Shown piece after piece: positions 1-5,053 of a stretch of 5,053 bases of DNA; within the stretch, counting starts at the first letter, position 1, and each line of letters starts with the position of its first letter. Position numbers and translations under genes: made by a program. This stretch comes from Candidatus Woesearchaeota archaeon (GTDB lineage Archaea; Nanobdellota; Nanobdellia; Woesearchaeales; JABIAG01). The stretch covers positions 1 through 5,053 of the forward strand of contig JAHWHN010000031.1 in assembly GCA_019323235.1 (NCBI GenBank), given 5' to 3'. The notes beneath the pieces are model-generated. The model was not told where the DNA came from. It ran no database searches and was given only the letters and a program-made list of their open reading frames with translations.

Positions 1-2895
1 GCTAGGGCTGATTTAGTGTTAAGTAAATTTGATGTTGCTCACGCTCATTTATATAAAAAAGAGTTTAAAGAAAGAATAAAAGAATTTCTGAAATCAGAAG
101 ATATTTTAATTGATTCAACGAAAAAAGTAGATTCCCTATTTATTAAGTTAGCAGAAGATTATGTTTATGGAGATAAATTAAATATTTCATCAAATTTTAA
201 TAAAAGTCCTGAAGAAGTTAAACAAAAATCTTGGGTTAAAAATAAATCAGAAATTTTAGCACAAGAAGCTGTTAAGATAGATAAGAAATTAATTTCTTTT
301 AGAAATAGAATTGAACAATTTAAGAAAAAAAAGGATTTTGAAACATTAGAATGTATTTTAGATGCTACCGAGGATGTTTATGAACATCATAAGATGCCAG
401 TTAGATCTTTTCTTAATGTTTTTAGTATTTTAGATGATGAAACTCTTAAAGATTATTCTGAATTAGTTTCAAAGTTATATCATAAAGAAAGTAATGCTTT
501 AGGAATAAGTAATCTTGCAGATAAAATAATTAGTAATTATGATTATTCTGTTCTAAGTAAAGCAAAACTTGTCTTTAATAATTATGGTTTCCTTGAGAAT
601 GAAAATAATGATGAAAATAAAATGTCTGATTTTGCTGAAGAATTAGATAATAATCCGAATTATAAAAATATTTTTCAAAAATTAAGTAATAAATTAAAAA
701 TTTTCACATCTAGTTCAAAAACAGGAGATATTGATAAAAAAACTGTATTTGAGACAATTAATAAGATTAAGAAAATTTACGGAAATTCTACTACAAGAGA
801 ATGGATTAAAGCATGTAATGAATTAATTGATATTAATTTTGATTCTGGTGAGAAATTTTGTTTAGATTCTTTTGATGTATTAGAAGTGTATAAAGATAGA
901 TTTGATTGGGATGTTGATAAGTTAGCTAAAGATTTTAACAATATGGGATATTCTCTTCTGAGACTTTCATATTTTGTAACAAATAATAATAAAATTAGTA
1001 AAAAAAGATTAAAAAATTTATTAGATGAAATTATTGAAAATAAAGATAGTAGCTCTCTAAATTCATTAATTAATCTTAGTTTAAATAAATTAAATTTAAG
1101 AAGTATTGAGAAAGCTATTCCCGATAATTCTACAAATAAAGAGTTTTTAGATGCATTATATAAAGCAAATGAATTAACAGAAATAAACTTTGATAAAGGT
1201 ACTGAATATAGAACTTTATTATGTTATGAGTTAGATAACTTAAAAGAAAATCTTAGTTTAGAAGATTATTTTAAAGTTATTTCTGGGATTGAATTTCAAT
1301 TAAAAGATTTTATTGAATTTAAAAAAGAAATTGAAAAAGATAATGATTTAAAAATTGGTTTTTCCGATAATTTAGCTCAAAAAACAATTATTTTTTACAA
1401 AAAATTTTTAGATAAGGAATTATATCATTTTAAGAGAGATTATAGAAAATTAGGTTCTTCATTACAAAGAATCCCAAAACTTAAGAATGATTATTTTTAT
1501 TTTTTTGAAGAAAATGAATTTAAAAAAATGATTAATTATGTTATAAAAAGTAAAAATAGAGAGTTAATCAAAGATTTAGTTAATATAAATAAAGATGATG
1601 TTAAAGTTAATAGACTGTATCAAAAAATATTTTCTAGACTTACTTCAGAAAGAAATGTTGAAAATGATGTTAAATTGTTTCAAAAAACAAATCAATTAAT
1701 TAGTTTCTTAGAAGAAGCAACAAAAAATGAAAATGTATTTGATTATACAAATAAATTAGTAGAAAGTAAAGAATTTACTTATGATGATTATTTTGAAAAG
1801 ATTAATGATATTAAAAAAGAATTTTATAAGAAAGTTGTTGGAGATAGAGTAATTCCTAAAGAATTTGAGGATGTTATGAATCATATTGTAATTGGACATT
1901 CTAAACTTGGACATGAGATTAAGATTAGAAATGCTCTTGAAATGATGGTTAGTAATTATTTAGATTCAGGTGAAGAAAAAACTTTTGAATTGTTAAGAAA
2001 TTTAGAAAATAATAAAGAAATTAGATCATTTTATGAGAATAAAGGTATTGATGTTGATGTTTTTGAAAAAGGAATTAAAAGAAGTTATGATGTTAAAACT
2101 AATGATGACTTTTTTACTAAGATAGAGGAAAGAAGACAAAAAGAGATAAATCAAGCTTATCAATGTCTTTCTCAATTAATTTCAGAAGAAGAAATTGAAG
2201 AAATTAAGAATAAACCTTCAAGAAAACAATTTAGAGAAATTCAAAAAGTAATTAATAATTATGAATTTGATATTAGTAATGCCTTTTTAAAATCAGAAAT
2301 TGAAGGGCATCTTAATACTGCTAGAAGTCTTAGCGGAGATTTTAAATCAAAAGATTCTAAAATTGATTTTTATGTGTCAACAGATGTCATAGAATCATTA
2401 CAAATGGGACAGTTTTTTAATTCTTGTTTAAGTCTTTCAAAAAATCATAATGGATGTAATGGTTGGGCTTCAATTGTTCAAACTTATAATTCAAATATGA
2501 ATGTAATTTATGCTAGAGATGAACAAGGTAATTATATTGGAAGAAATAGAACTGTTTTAACAAATCAAGGTATTTTAACAACTCAGTTTTATGAAAATGG
2601 TACTTTGAATTTAGAAGATTCATGGATTTCTTATTTAACTGATTTTGCTAATGCTGTTGGTTCTGATGTTATCTTACCTAAAACATTTATTTTTAAAAAT
2701 ATGGCTAGTAAATTAGATAAACTTGTAGAAGAAGGTAAAGCTTATTCTGAAGATCAATTTAAAATGAGTGTTAAATGTCCAGAGATAGGTCCTTTTTTCA
2801 CTGATGGTTTAATTATTGATAATATTTATGAGAATGATTTTAGAGACCATCAAGATATTTCTTGCGATGTTTATGTAATTAAACATTCTTATTAA
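1..2895 (+). CDS. Large helical repeat protein with cysteine-containing C-terminal domain (5' partial)
   Basis: This is an uninterrupted frame of 964 codons ending in TAA at 2893-2895. The first possible start is GTG at 16, but the five codons before it are also open and no promoter fits in 15 bases, so the gene probably begins upstream of the window. Residues here count from that GTG. The protein is rich in Lys, Glu, Asp and Asn, with no signal peptide or membrane segment, and looks mostly helical up to about residue 790. A motif of the type NELxxINFDxG occurs at 268-278 and 385-395, with a weaker third copy at 559. The last 170 residues are different: F800-F801-N-S-C804-L-S, a second Cys at 814, G816-W817, Y832-A-R-D835, G842-R843 and F858-Y-E-N861. 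This Cys-Leu, strand, 'ARD-x-x-G' order recalls the C-terminal core of PcfJ-like proteins and of large uncharacterised bacterial proteins, but the match is by eye. Function unknown; probably cytoplasmic. Confidence 0.93.
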   Translation, partial: ARADLVLSKFDVAHAHLYKKEFKERIKEFLKSEDILIDSTKKVDSLFIKLAEDYVYGDKLNISSNFNKSPEEVKQKSWVKNKSEILAQEAVKIDKKLISFRNRIEQFKKKKDFETLECILDATEDVYEHHKMPVRSFLNVFSILDDETLKDYSELVSKLYHKESNALGISNLADKIISNYDYSVLSKAKLVFNNYGFLENENNDENKMSDFAEELDNNPNYKNIFQKLSNKLKIFTSSSKTGDIDKKTVFETINKIKKIYGNSTTREWIKACNELIDINFDSGEKFCLDSFDVLEVYKDRFDWDVDKLAKDFNNMGYSLLRLSYFVTNNNKISKKRLKNLLDEIIENKDSSSLNSLINLSLNKLNLRSIEKAIPDNSTNKEFLDALYKANELTEINFDKGTEYRTLLCYELDNLKENLSLEDYFKVISGIEFQLKDFIEFKKEIEKDNDLKIGFSDNLAQKTIIFYKKFLDKELYHFKRDYRKLGSSLQRIPKLKNDYFYFFEENEFKKMINYVIKSKNRELIKDLVNINKDDVKVNRLYQKIFSRLTSERNVENDVKLFQKTNQLISFLEEATKNENVFDYTNKLVESKEFTYDDYFEKINDIKKEFYKKVVGDRVIPKEFEDVMNHIVIGHSKLGHEIKIRNALEMMVSNYLDSGEEKTFELLRNLENNKEIRSFYENKGIDVDVFEKGIKRSYDVKTNDDFFTKIEERRQKEINQAYQCLSQLISEEEIEEIKNKPSRKQFREIQKVINNYEFDISNAFLKSEIEGHLNTARSLSGDFKSKDSKIDFYVSTDVIESLQMGQFFNSCLSLSKNHNGCNGWASIVQTYNSNMNVIYARDEQGNYIGRNRTVLTNQGILTTQFYENGTLNLEDSWISYLTDFANAVGSDVILPKTFIFKNMASKLDKLVEEGKAYSEDQFKMSVKCPEIGPFFTDGLIIDNIYENDFRDHQDISCDVYVIKHSY
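817..1800 (+). repeat. Internal protein repeat region of the large gene (three diverged copies)
   Basis: At protein level, copies begin at Asn268 (NELIDINFDSG), Asn385 (NELTEINFDKG) and Asn559 (NQL). The first two share 8 of 11 residues. Downstream, each copy reaches a second motif at the same distance, 28 residues after the Asn: FDWD at 296, LSLEDYF at 413 and FTYDDYF at 587, with no gaps. The copies start 117 and 174 residues apart. This suggests alpha-solenoid-like helical repeats. The third copy is weak in its first half. Confidence 0.5.
2404..2895 (+). other. C-terminal conserved-looking domain of the large protein (possibly PcfJ-like)
   Basis: This segment encodes about residues 797-959 (counted from GTG at 16). 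Unlike the K/E/N-rich helical part before it, it has Gly, Trp, Cys and aromatic residues and a predicted strand-rich middle. Visible landmarks are S803-C804-L805, C814-N-G816-W817, V830-I-Y-A-R834-D835, G838, G842-R843, F858-Y859, and a late G-P-F-F-T-D-G stretch near 920. The order resembles the core of PcfJ-type domains. That family assignment is an inference from remembered patterns; no catalytic role is claimed. Confidence 0.4.
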
Positions 2896-3360
2896 TTACA
2901 TAATTATTATTGCATAAGCCACTAACAATAATAAATAAACTTTAAAGAAAAGATATTTTCTATGCCATTCTATTCCATTAAAACTAAAATCAGATAATGG
3001 CCACATTATTTTTGTTGAAAAATCTTCTAAGTCATCTTCTTTTTTAGAATGTGTTGGTATGTCAGATATGATATGAATTAACCAAGGAATTGTGTAAATT
3101 ACAAATGTTTTATCTATTAAATAAACTAGTGAAAAGATTAAAGTAAATATAATTAGACTATGATTAAATCTGTATAAAAATAAAGATAATCTTGATATTT
3201 TTTTCTTTTTCTTGTTTTTTGCCTTAGAATATACAAAATTAATAAAGTGTGAGGATAGTGATAAAATATCAGGTAATATTCCAATAATTGATAAAATTAA
3301 AACATTTGGATGTCTTATAAATACTAAATATGTTATCAAAAAATGTGCTAAAATATCCAT
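2896..3360 (-). CDS. YdjM/DUF457-like membrane-bound metal-dependent hydrolase
   Basis: A 154-residue membrane protein with ATG at 3360. Conserved-looking polar residues sit inside or next to hydrophobic helices in the order expected for the YdjM/DUF457 group of predicted membrane metal-dependent hydrolases: H6 near the N terminus, G27-x-x-P30-D31, N66-H67-S68, H96-x3-D100, H104, then W120-P-L-S-D124 and G129-I-E-W132. These would form a His/Asp metal site at the membrane face; the substrate is not known. Hydrophobic segments lie near 3-15, 20-42, 68-92 and 136-154. A lysine-rich loop (residues 46-54) separates the second and third and is probably cytoplasmic. The length is typical for short members. 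It has its own promoter candidate at 3383-3390 and no Shine-Dalgarno sequence. Its stop codon touches that of the convergent large gene. Family call fairly sure, enzymatic activity inferred. Confidence 0.85.
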   Translation of the reverse strand: MDILAHFLITYLVFIRHPNVLILSIIGILPDILSLSSHFINFVYSKAKNKKKKKISRLSLFLYRFNHSLIIFTLIFSLVYLIDKTFVIYTIPWLIHIISDIPTHSKKEDDLEDFSTKIMWPLSDFSFNGIEWHRKYLFFKVYLLLLVAYAIIIM

Positions 3361-3382
3361 TTTGTTTTTGTGAAAGAGATTC

Positions 3383-3390
3383 TTTAAAAA
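3383..3390 (-). promoter_or_regulatory. Archaeal box A (TTTTTAAA) for the YdjM-like gene
   Basis: Read on the minus strand, TTTTTAAA lies 23-30 bases before the A of the ATG at 3360. In archaea transcription starts about 25 bases after the middle of box A, so the mRNA would begin at or next to the start codon, giving a leaderless transcript. The same octamer is found at matching distance before two other units in this window. Confidence 0.65.
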
Positions 3391-3427
3391 TATTATTAAT
3401 TTTTATTGTTTTTAAGAGAAGATAAGA

Positions 3428-3435
3428 TTTTTAAA
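3428..3435 (+). promoter_or_regulatory. Archaeal box A (TTTTTAAA) for the two-helix membrane protein gene
   Basis: TTTTTAAA lies 24-31 bases before the ATG at 3459, preceded by a purine-rich ATAAGA that could act as a BRE. The predicted transcription start falls at or within a few bases of the ATG, so the mRNA should be leaderless. This supports ATG 3459 over the upstream TTG at 3450. Together with 3383-3390 it forms a compact divergent promoter pair 37 bases apart. Confidence 0.65.
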
Positions 3436-3458
3436 CAGATGCTTTTTCGTTGACTCCT

Positions 3459-3797
3459 ATGAAAAAAATTGAAGATAATAATGTGATTTTAAGCAATGAA
3501 AAAAAAGATCTAGAAAACATCGAGAATAAATTGAACTTTAATTGTGAAGGTTTTATTTTTTCAAGTATTTTTTCAACAGCATCAATTATTGGGCTAACTA
3601 AAACCATAATTTATTCAAATAATAACAAATCTTACGAGTTTGTTTCAAAAATTATTGAAAATCCAATTTATATGAATCCATTATTATACTCAAGTTTGTT
3701 CTTTATGGGAACTTCTCTTTTATTCTATAAGAATATGAAGAAATCATATTCCGAATTTATAGATAAATCTTTAGAAAATAGGATTTATGATAATTAA
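3459..3797 (+). CDS. Hypothetical two-helix membrane protein
   Basis: A 112-residue protein that I do not recognise. I chose ATG 3459 because the box A at 3428-3435 places the transcription start there; a TTG at 3450 would add three residues but would lie before the expected mRNA start. The first 30 residues are polar and charged (an acidic and lysine-rich helix, possibly a short coiled coil). A hydrophobic segment follows at about 31-52, a polar linker at 53-71 and a second hydrophobic segment at about 72-90. The tail at 91-112 is charged. This is a helical hairpin with both ends probably on the same side, likely cytoplasmic. There are no His/Asp clusters, no cysteine pairs (only C29) and no enzyme motif. 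The gene converges on the DUF2238-like gene with three bases between stop codons. Coding status is supported by the promoter and by fit between neighbours; function unknown. Confidence 0.75.
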   Translation: MKKIEDNNVILSNEKKDLENIENKLNFNCEGFIFSSIFSTASIIGLTKTIIYSNNNKSYEFVSKIIENPIYMNPLLYSSLFFMGTSLLFYKNMKKSYSEFIDKSLENRIYDN

Positions 3798-3821
3798 TTT
3801 TTAAAAAGAAACTATTTTTTT
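3798..3821 (+). terminator. Poly-T terminator after the two-helix membrane protein gene
   Basis: TTTTTAAAAA begins directly after the stop codon, and a run of seven T occurs at 3815-3821. Archaeal RNA polymerase terminates at T-runs without needing a hairpin. The T7 run lies inside the 3' end of the convergent gene, so the two transcripts would overlap there. Confidence 0.45.
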
Positions 3822-4430
3822 ATATGATTTTAAGTAATAAATTATTACTCCGAATATTGCTCCAATTAAATTAACTAAAACATCAACCATAGTATCTGAG
3901 TAATTTTGAAAAATTCCATCTCCTGATCCATAAAATAATATTCCATCACCAGTCCCTAAAAATGAAAATCCGAAGAATTCTAAAAGTTCTACCATAGTCC
4001 CAAGAGTAGTTACTAAAGCTATAACAAGTATTATCATAATTAGTTTATGTTCACTTATTAATTTATGAGCAGGGGTTTCTTTTTTATTTAAATGTAATTT
4101 AAGTACTACAAAATTAAATAATATTATTCCTCCAACTAATGAATTAAAGAAATGAACAATCATATCATATTCAATAAAAGAATAACTCCAAGAATAGAAG
4201 TCAAAAGTACCTAAATTGTGCGTTAGAAGAGCTAAATTGAAAAGAACAAATGTATATTTGTCTAATTTTAACCAGCCTGAGATTAAAAAAATGAAGGTAA
4301 TAAGAGCAATTGATAAAACATTATCTATTAACCATTTAGAATCATTAATGTGGTTATAATATATTAAAAATAGATAAATAACTAAGAAAATGCCATAAAT
4401 AATATTCTTTTCTTTATTCTTAATTGCCAT
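3801..4430 (-). CDS. DUF2238/YjdF-like multi-pass membrane protein
   Basis: A 209-residue integral membrane protein with ATG at 4430; an in-frame stop 39 bases upstream limits extension and no other start lies between. Hydrophobic segments are near 10-26, 35-54, 59-73, 91-111, 130-148 and 182-200. Polar residues fit the DUF2238 (YjdF-type) pattern: D89-x3-H93 at the start of a helix, E148-x2-E151 at the end of another, and Y177-S-D179-T180-x2-D183-x3-N187 leading into the last helix. The buried acidic residues and His suggest a metal or proton site, but the family's biochemical role is unknown to me. A glycine-rich loop at 159-172 carries GDG twice (161-163 and 170-172). It lies downstream of tRNA-Thr on the same strand but has its own promoter candidate and no Shine-Dalgarno sequence. 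Family call fairly confident. Confidence 0.85.
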   Translation of the reverse strand: MAIKNKEKNIIYGIFLVIYLFLIYYNHINDSKWLIDNVLSIALITFIFLISGWLKLDKYTFVLFNLALLTHNLGTFDFYSWSYSFIEYDMIVHFFNSLVGGIILFNFVVLKLHLNKKETPAHKLISEHKLIMIILVIALVTTLGTMVELLEFFGFSFLGTGDGILFYGSGDGIFQNYSDTMVDVLVNLIGAIFGVIIYYLKSYKKIVSF

Positions 4431-4457
4431 AATAATGTATAAATCTGGGTTAATTAA

Positions 4458-4465
4458 TATATAAA
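4458..4465 (-). promoter_or_regulatory. Box A-like TTTATATA for the DUF2238-like gene
   Basis: On the minus strand TTTATATA lies 28-35 bases before the ATG at 4430. It is close to the textbook archaeal TATA box and would give a leader of only a few bases. It differs from the TTTTTAAA used by the other units. It lies after the T-runs that should end the tRNA transcript, which supports separate transcription. Confidence 0.5.
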
Positions 4466-4472
4466 TTTATTC

Positions 4473-4495
4473 AAAAAATAATCATAAAAAGAAAA
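4473..4495 (-). terminator. Poly-T terminator of tRNA-Thr
   Basis: On the minus strand, starting three bases after the tRNA body, come TTTTCTTTTT (4495-4486) and then TTTTTT (4478-4473). Such T-runs are the usual archaeal tRNA terminator. No stable hairpin is seen. Confidence 0.55.
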
Positions 4496-4497
4496 TA

Positions 4498-4569
4498 AGC
4501 TTCCTCTGGGAATTGAACCCAGGACCTGTCGCTTACTAGGCGACCGCTATACCACTAAGCCAAGGAAGC
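4498..4569 (-). tRNA. tRNA-Thr, anticodon AGU
   Basis: A complete 72-base cloverleaf reads on the minus strand. The acceptor stem is GCTTCCT/AGGAAGC, all seven pairs Watson-Crick. The D arm has G10-C25, C11-G24, U12-A23 and a U13-U22 mismatch, with G18-G19 in the loop. The anticodon stem is GTCGC/GCGAC with loop CTAGTAA, so U33 is followed by A34-G35-U36 and A37. The variable loop has 5 bases and the T arm is CTGGG/CCCAG with loop TTCAATT. G1-C72, C2-G71, G35, U36 and U73 all fit archaeal tRNA-Thr identity. CCA is not encoded and there is no intron. A34 is unexpected: archaea normally use G34 here and lack the A34-to-inosine deaminase. The common Thr-GGU loop CTGGTAA differs from this one by a single base. 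Confidence 0.95.
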
Positions 4570-4594
4570 TTTTATACTCTGAATTTTTAAATCA

Positions 4595-4602
4595 TTTAAA
4601 AA
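4595..4602 (-). promoter_or_regulatory. Archaeal box A (TTTTTAAA) for tRNA-Thr
   Basis: On the minus strand TTTTTAAA lies 26-33 bases before the first base of the mature tRNA, so transcription would start a few bases upstream and leave a short 5' leader for RNase P. Its T5 part lies 12 bases after the stop codon of the upstream gene and could also help end that transcript. Confidence 0.6.
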
Positions 4603-4614
4603 GTTTATTATAAT

Positions 4615-5053
4615 TTATTTAAGTAATTTCTCAAATTCTTTTAGGTCTTTGTCAAATTTGTCTAATTTTCTTCTAACTGGGTCAATTCCCTTTTTATGTA
4701 CTTTAATTTTATGGTCTTTTTTCTTTAAAAAGTCTTTTTTCTCAACAATTGTTTTAAGCTTTTTATTATCTTTTACTTCTTTATTAACAAATACTTCTCT
4801 TTTTTCTTTTCTTCTTGTTGAAACTAATAATAACATTAGCAAGAATGATAATGTAAAGCCAGATACTAATATTTTTATAGTATTTTTGATAAATCCTGAA
4901 TATGATTTTTTCTCAACTTTTATTTGTTCTTTTACTTCTTTTTCTTGAGTTTTATTAAATTCATCACTACTTGAACCAGATCTTCTTTCAACTAATCTAT
5001 CTTCATCTTCTCCTTGGTCATCTTCTGTTTGATTACCTTCAATATCGAAACAC
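4615..5053 (-). CDS. Hypothetical single-pass membrane protein with lysine-rich C terminus (5' partial)
   Basis: The frame is open from the right edge to TAA at 4617-4615, giving 145 codons. It contains no ATG, GTG or TTG before a TTG at 4842, and that TTG lies in the middle of the transmembrane helix, so the true start is beyond the window. Counting from the codon at 5052: residues 1-31 are acidic and Ser/Gly-containing (Asp/Glu-rich, probably disordered); 32-50 are a mixed Lys/Glu helix; 59-78 are hydrophobic and form one membrane segment; 79-85 are TRRKEKR; 86-145 are strongly lysine-rich and end in an amphipathic helix. The basic cluster after the helix suggests a cytoplasmic C terminus. 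I do not recognise a family. The basic tail might bind nucleic acid or another acidic partner, but that is a guess. tRNA-Thr follows 45 bases later under its own promoter. Confidence 0.8.
   Translation of the reverse strand, partial: CFDIEGNQTEDDQGEDEDRLVERRSGSSSDEFNKTQEKEVKEQIKVEKKSYSGFIKNTIKILVSGFTLSFLLMLLLVSTRRKEKREVFVNKEVKDNKKLKTIVEKKDFLKKKDHKIKVHKKGIDPVRRKLDKFDKDLKEFEKLLK

Noticed and set aside
3198..3220. Long T-rich tract on the plus strand as a regulatory element
   Set aside because: On the minus strand it encodes the lysine-rich loop of the YdjM-like protein; coding explains it, though it could incidentally stop readthrough.
3450..3458. TTG at 3450 as the start of the two-helix membrane protein
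   Set aside because: The box A at 3428-3435 puts the transcription start near 3459, where an ATG is present; TTG would lie upstream of the mRNA.
4497..4571. AAGCTT at both ends of the tRNA as possible flanking repeats or an attachment site
   Set aside because: Both copies are explained by the two strands of the acceptor stem plus flanking AA/TT; no integrase gene or second copy is present.
4584..4591. A second TATA-like element (TTTAAAAA on the minus strand) near the tRNA
   Set aside because: It is only about 15-22 bases from the tRNA 5' end, too close for a start upstream of the mature tRNA; the element at 4595-4602 is better placed and matches the other promoters.
4840..4842. TTG as start of the minus-strand K-rich protein
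   Set aside because: It falls inside a continuous transmembrane helix and the frame is open far upstream, so it is an internal Leu codon.
4649..4948. A 99-codon plus-strand reading frame rich in Phe, Ser and Leu
   Set aside because: It is antisense to the minus-strand membrane protein gene; its F/S/L-rich composition is what complementing Lys/Glu codons gives, and it has no promoter or ribosome site.
1..5053. CRISPR array, insertion sequence, toxin-antitoxin or defence cassette
   Set aside because: No regularly spaced nucleotide repeats, transposase, integrase, nuclease or helicase motifs were found; the repeats seen are protein-level only.

Overview
The window is very AT-rich (roughly a quarter G+C by eye) and most likely comes from an archaeon, probably a small-genome, DPANN-like lineage. 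Four signs point this way. Three transcription units carry the same octamer, TTTTTAAA, about 23-33 bases before the start codon or tRNA 5' end, where an archaeal TATA box (box A) sits. No protein gene with a visible start has a Shine-Dalgarno sequence, so leaderless mRNAs are likely. The tRNA-Thr has U73, as archaeal tRNA-Thr does, and no encoded CCA. Arginine is mostly AGA. The exact lineage cannot be fixed from this sequence alone.

Layout, left to right. (1) Positions 1-2895, plus strand: the 3' part of a very large gene for a soluble, charged, mostly helical protein. Its frame is open at the left edge. It has an internal repeat and a cysteine-containing C-terminal domain. (2) 2896-3360, minus: a small membrane protein of the YdjM/DUF457 metal-dependent hydrolase type; its stop codon directly abuts that of the large gene. 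(3) 3361-3458: a divergent promoter region with one box A per strand. (4) 3459-3797, plus: an unrecognised two-helix membrane protein. (5) 3801-4430, minus: a DUF2238/YjdF-like multi-pass membrane protein, convergent with the previous gene across three bases. (6) 4498-4569, minus: tRNA-Thr with anticodon AGU, an unusual A34 for an archaeon. (7) 4615-5053, minus: the 3' part of a gene for a single-pass membrane protein with an acidic N-terminal side and a lysine-rich C-terminal side; it runs off the right edge.

The genes alternate in strand and each visible start has its own promoter candidate, so these look like single-gene units and not one operon. I see no CRISPR array, insertion sequence, integrase, toxin-antitoxin pair or recognisable defence cassette. 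The points most worth following are the A34 tRNA-Thr, the repeat-plus-C-terminal-domain architecture of the large protein, and the strict promoter spacing.
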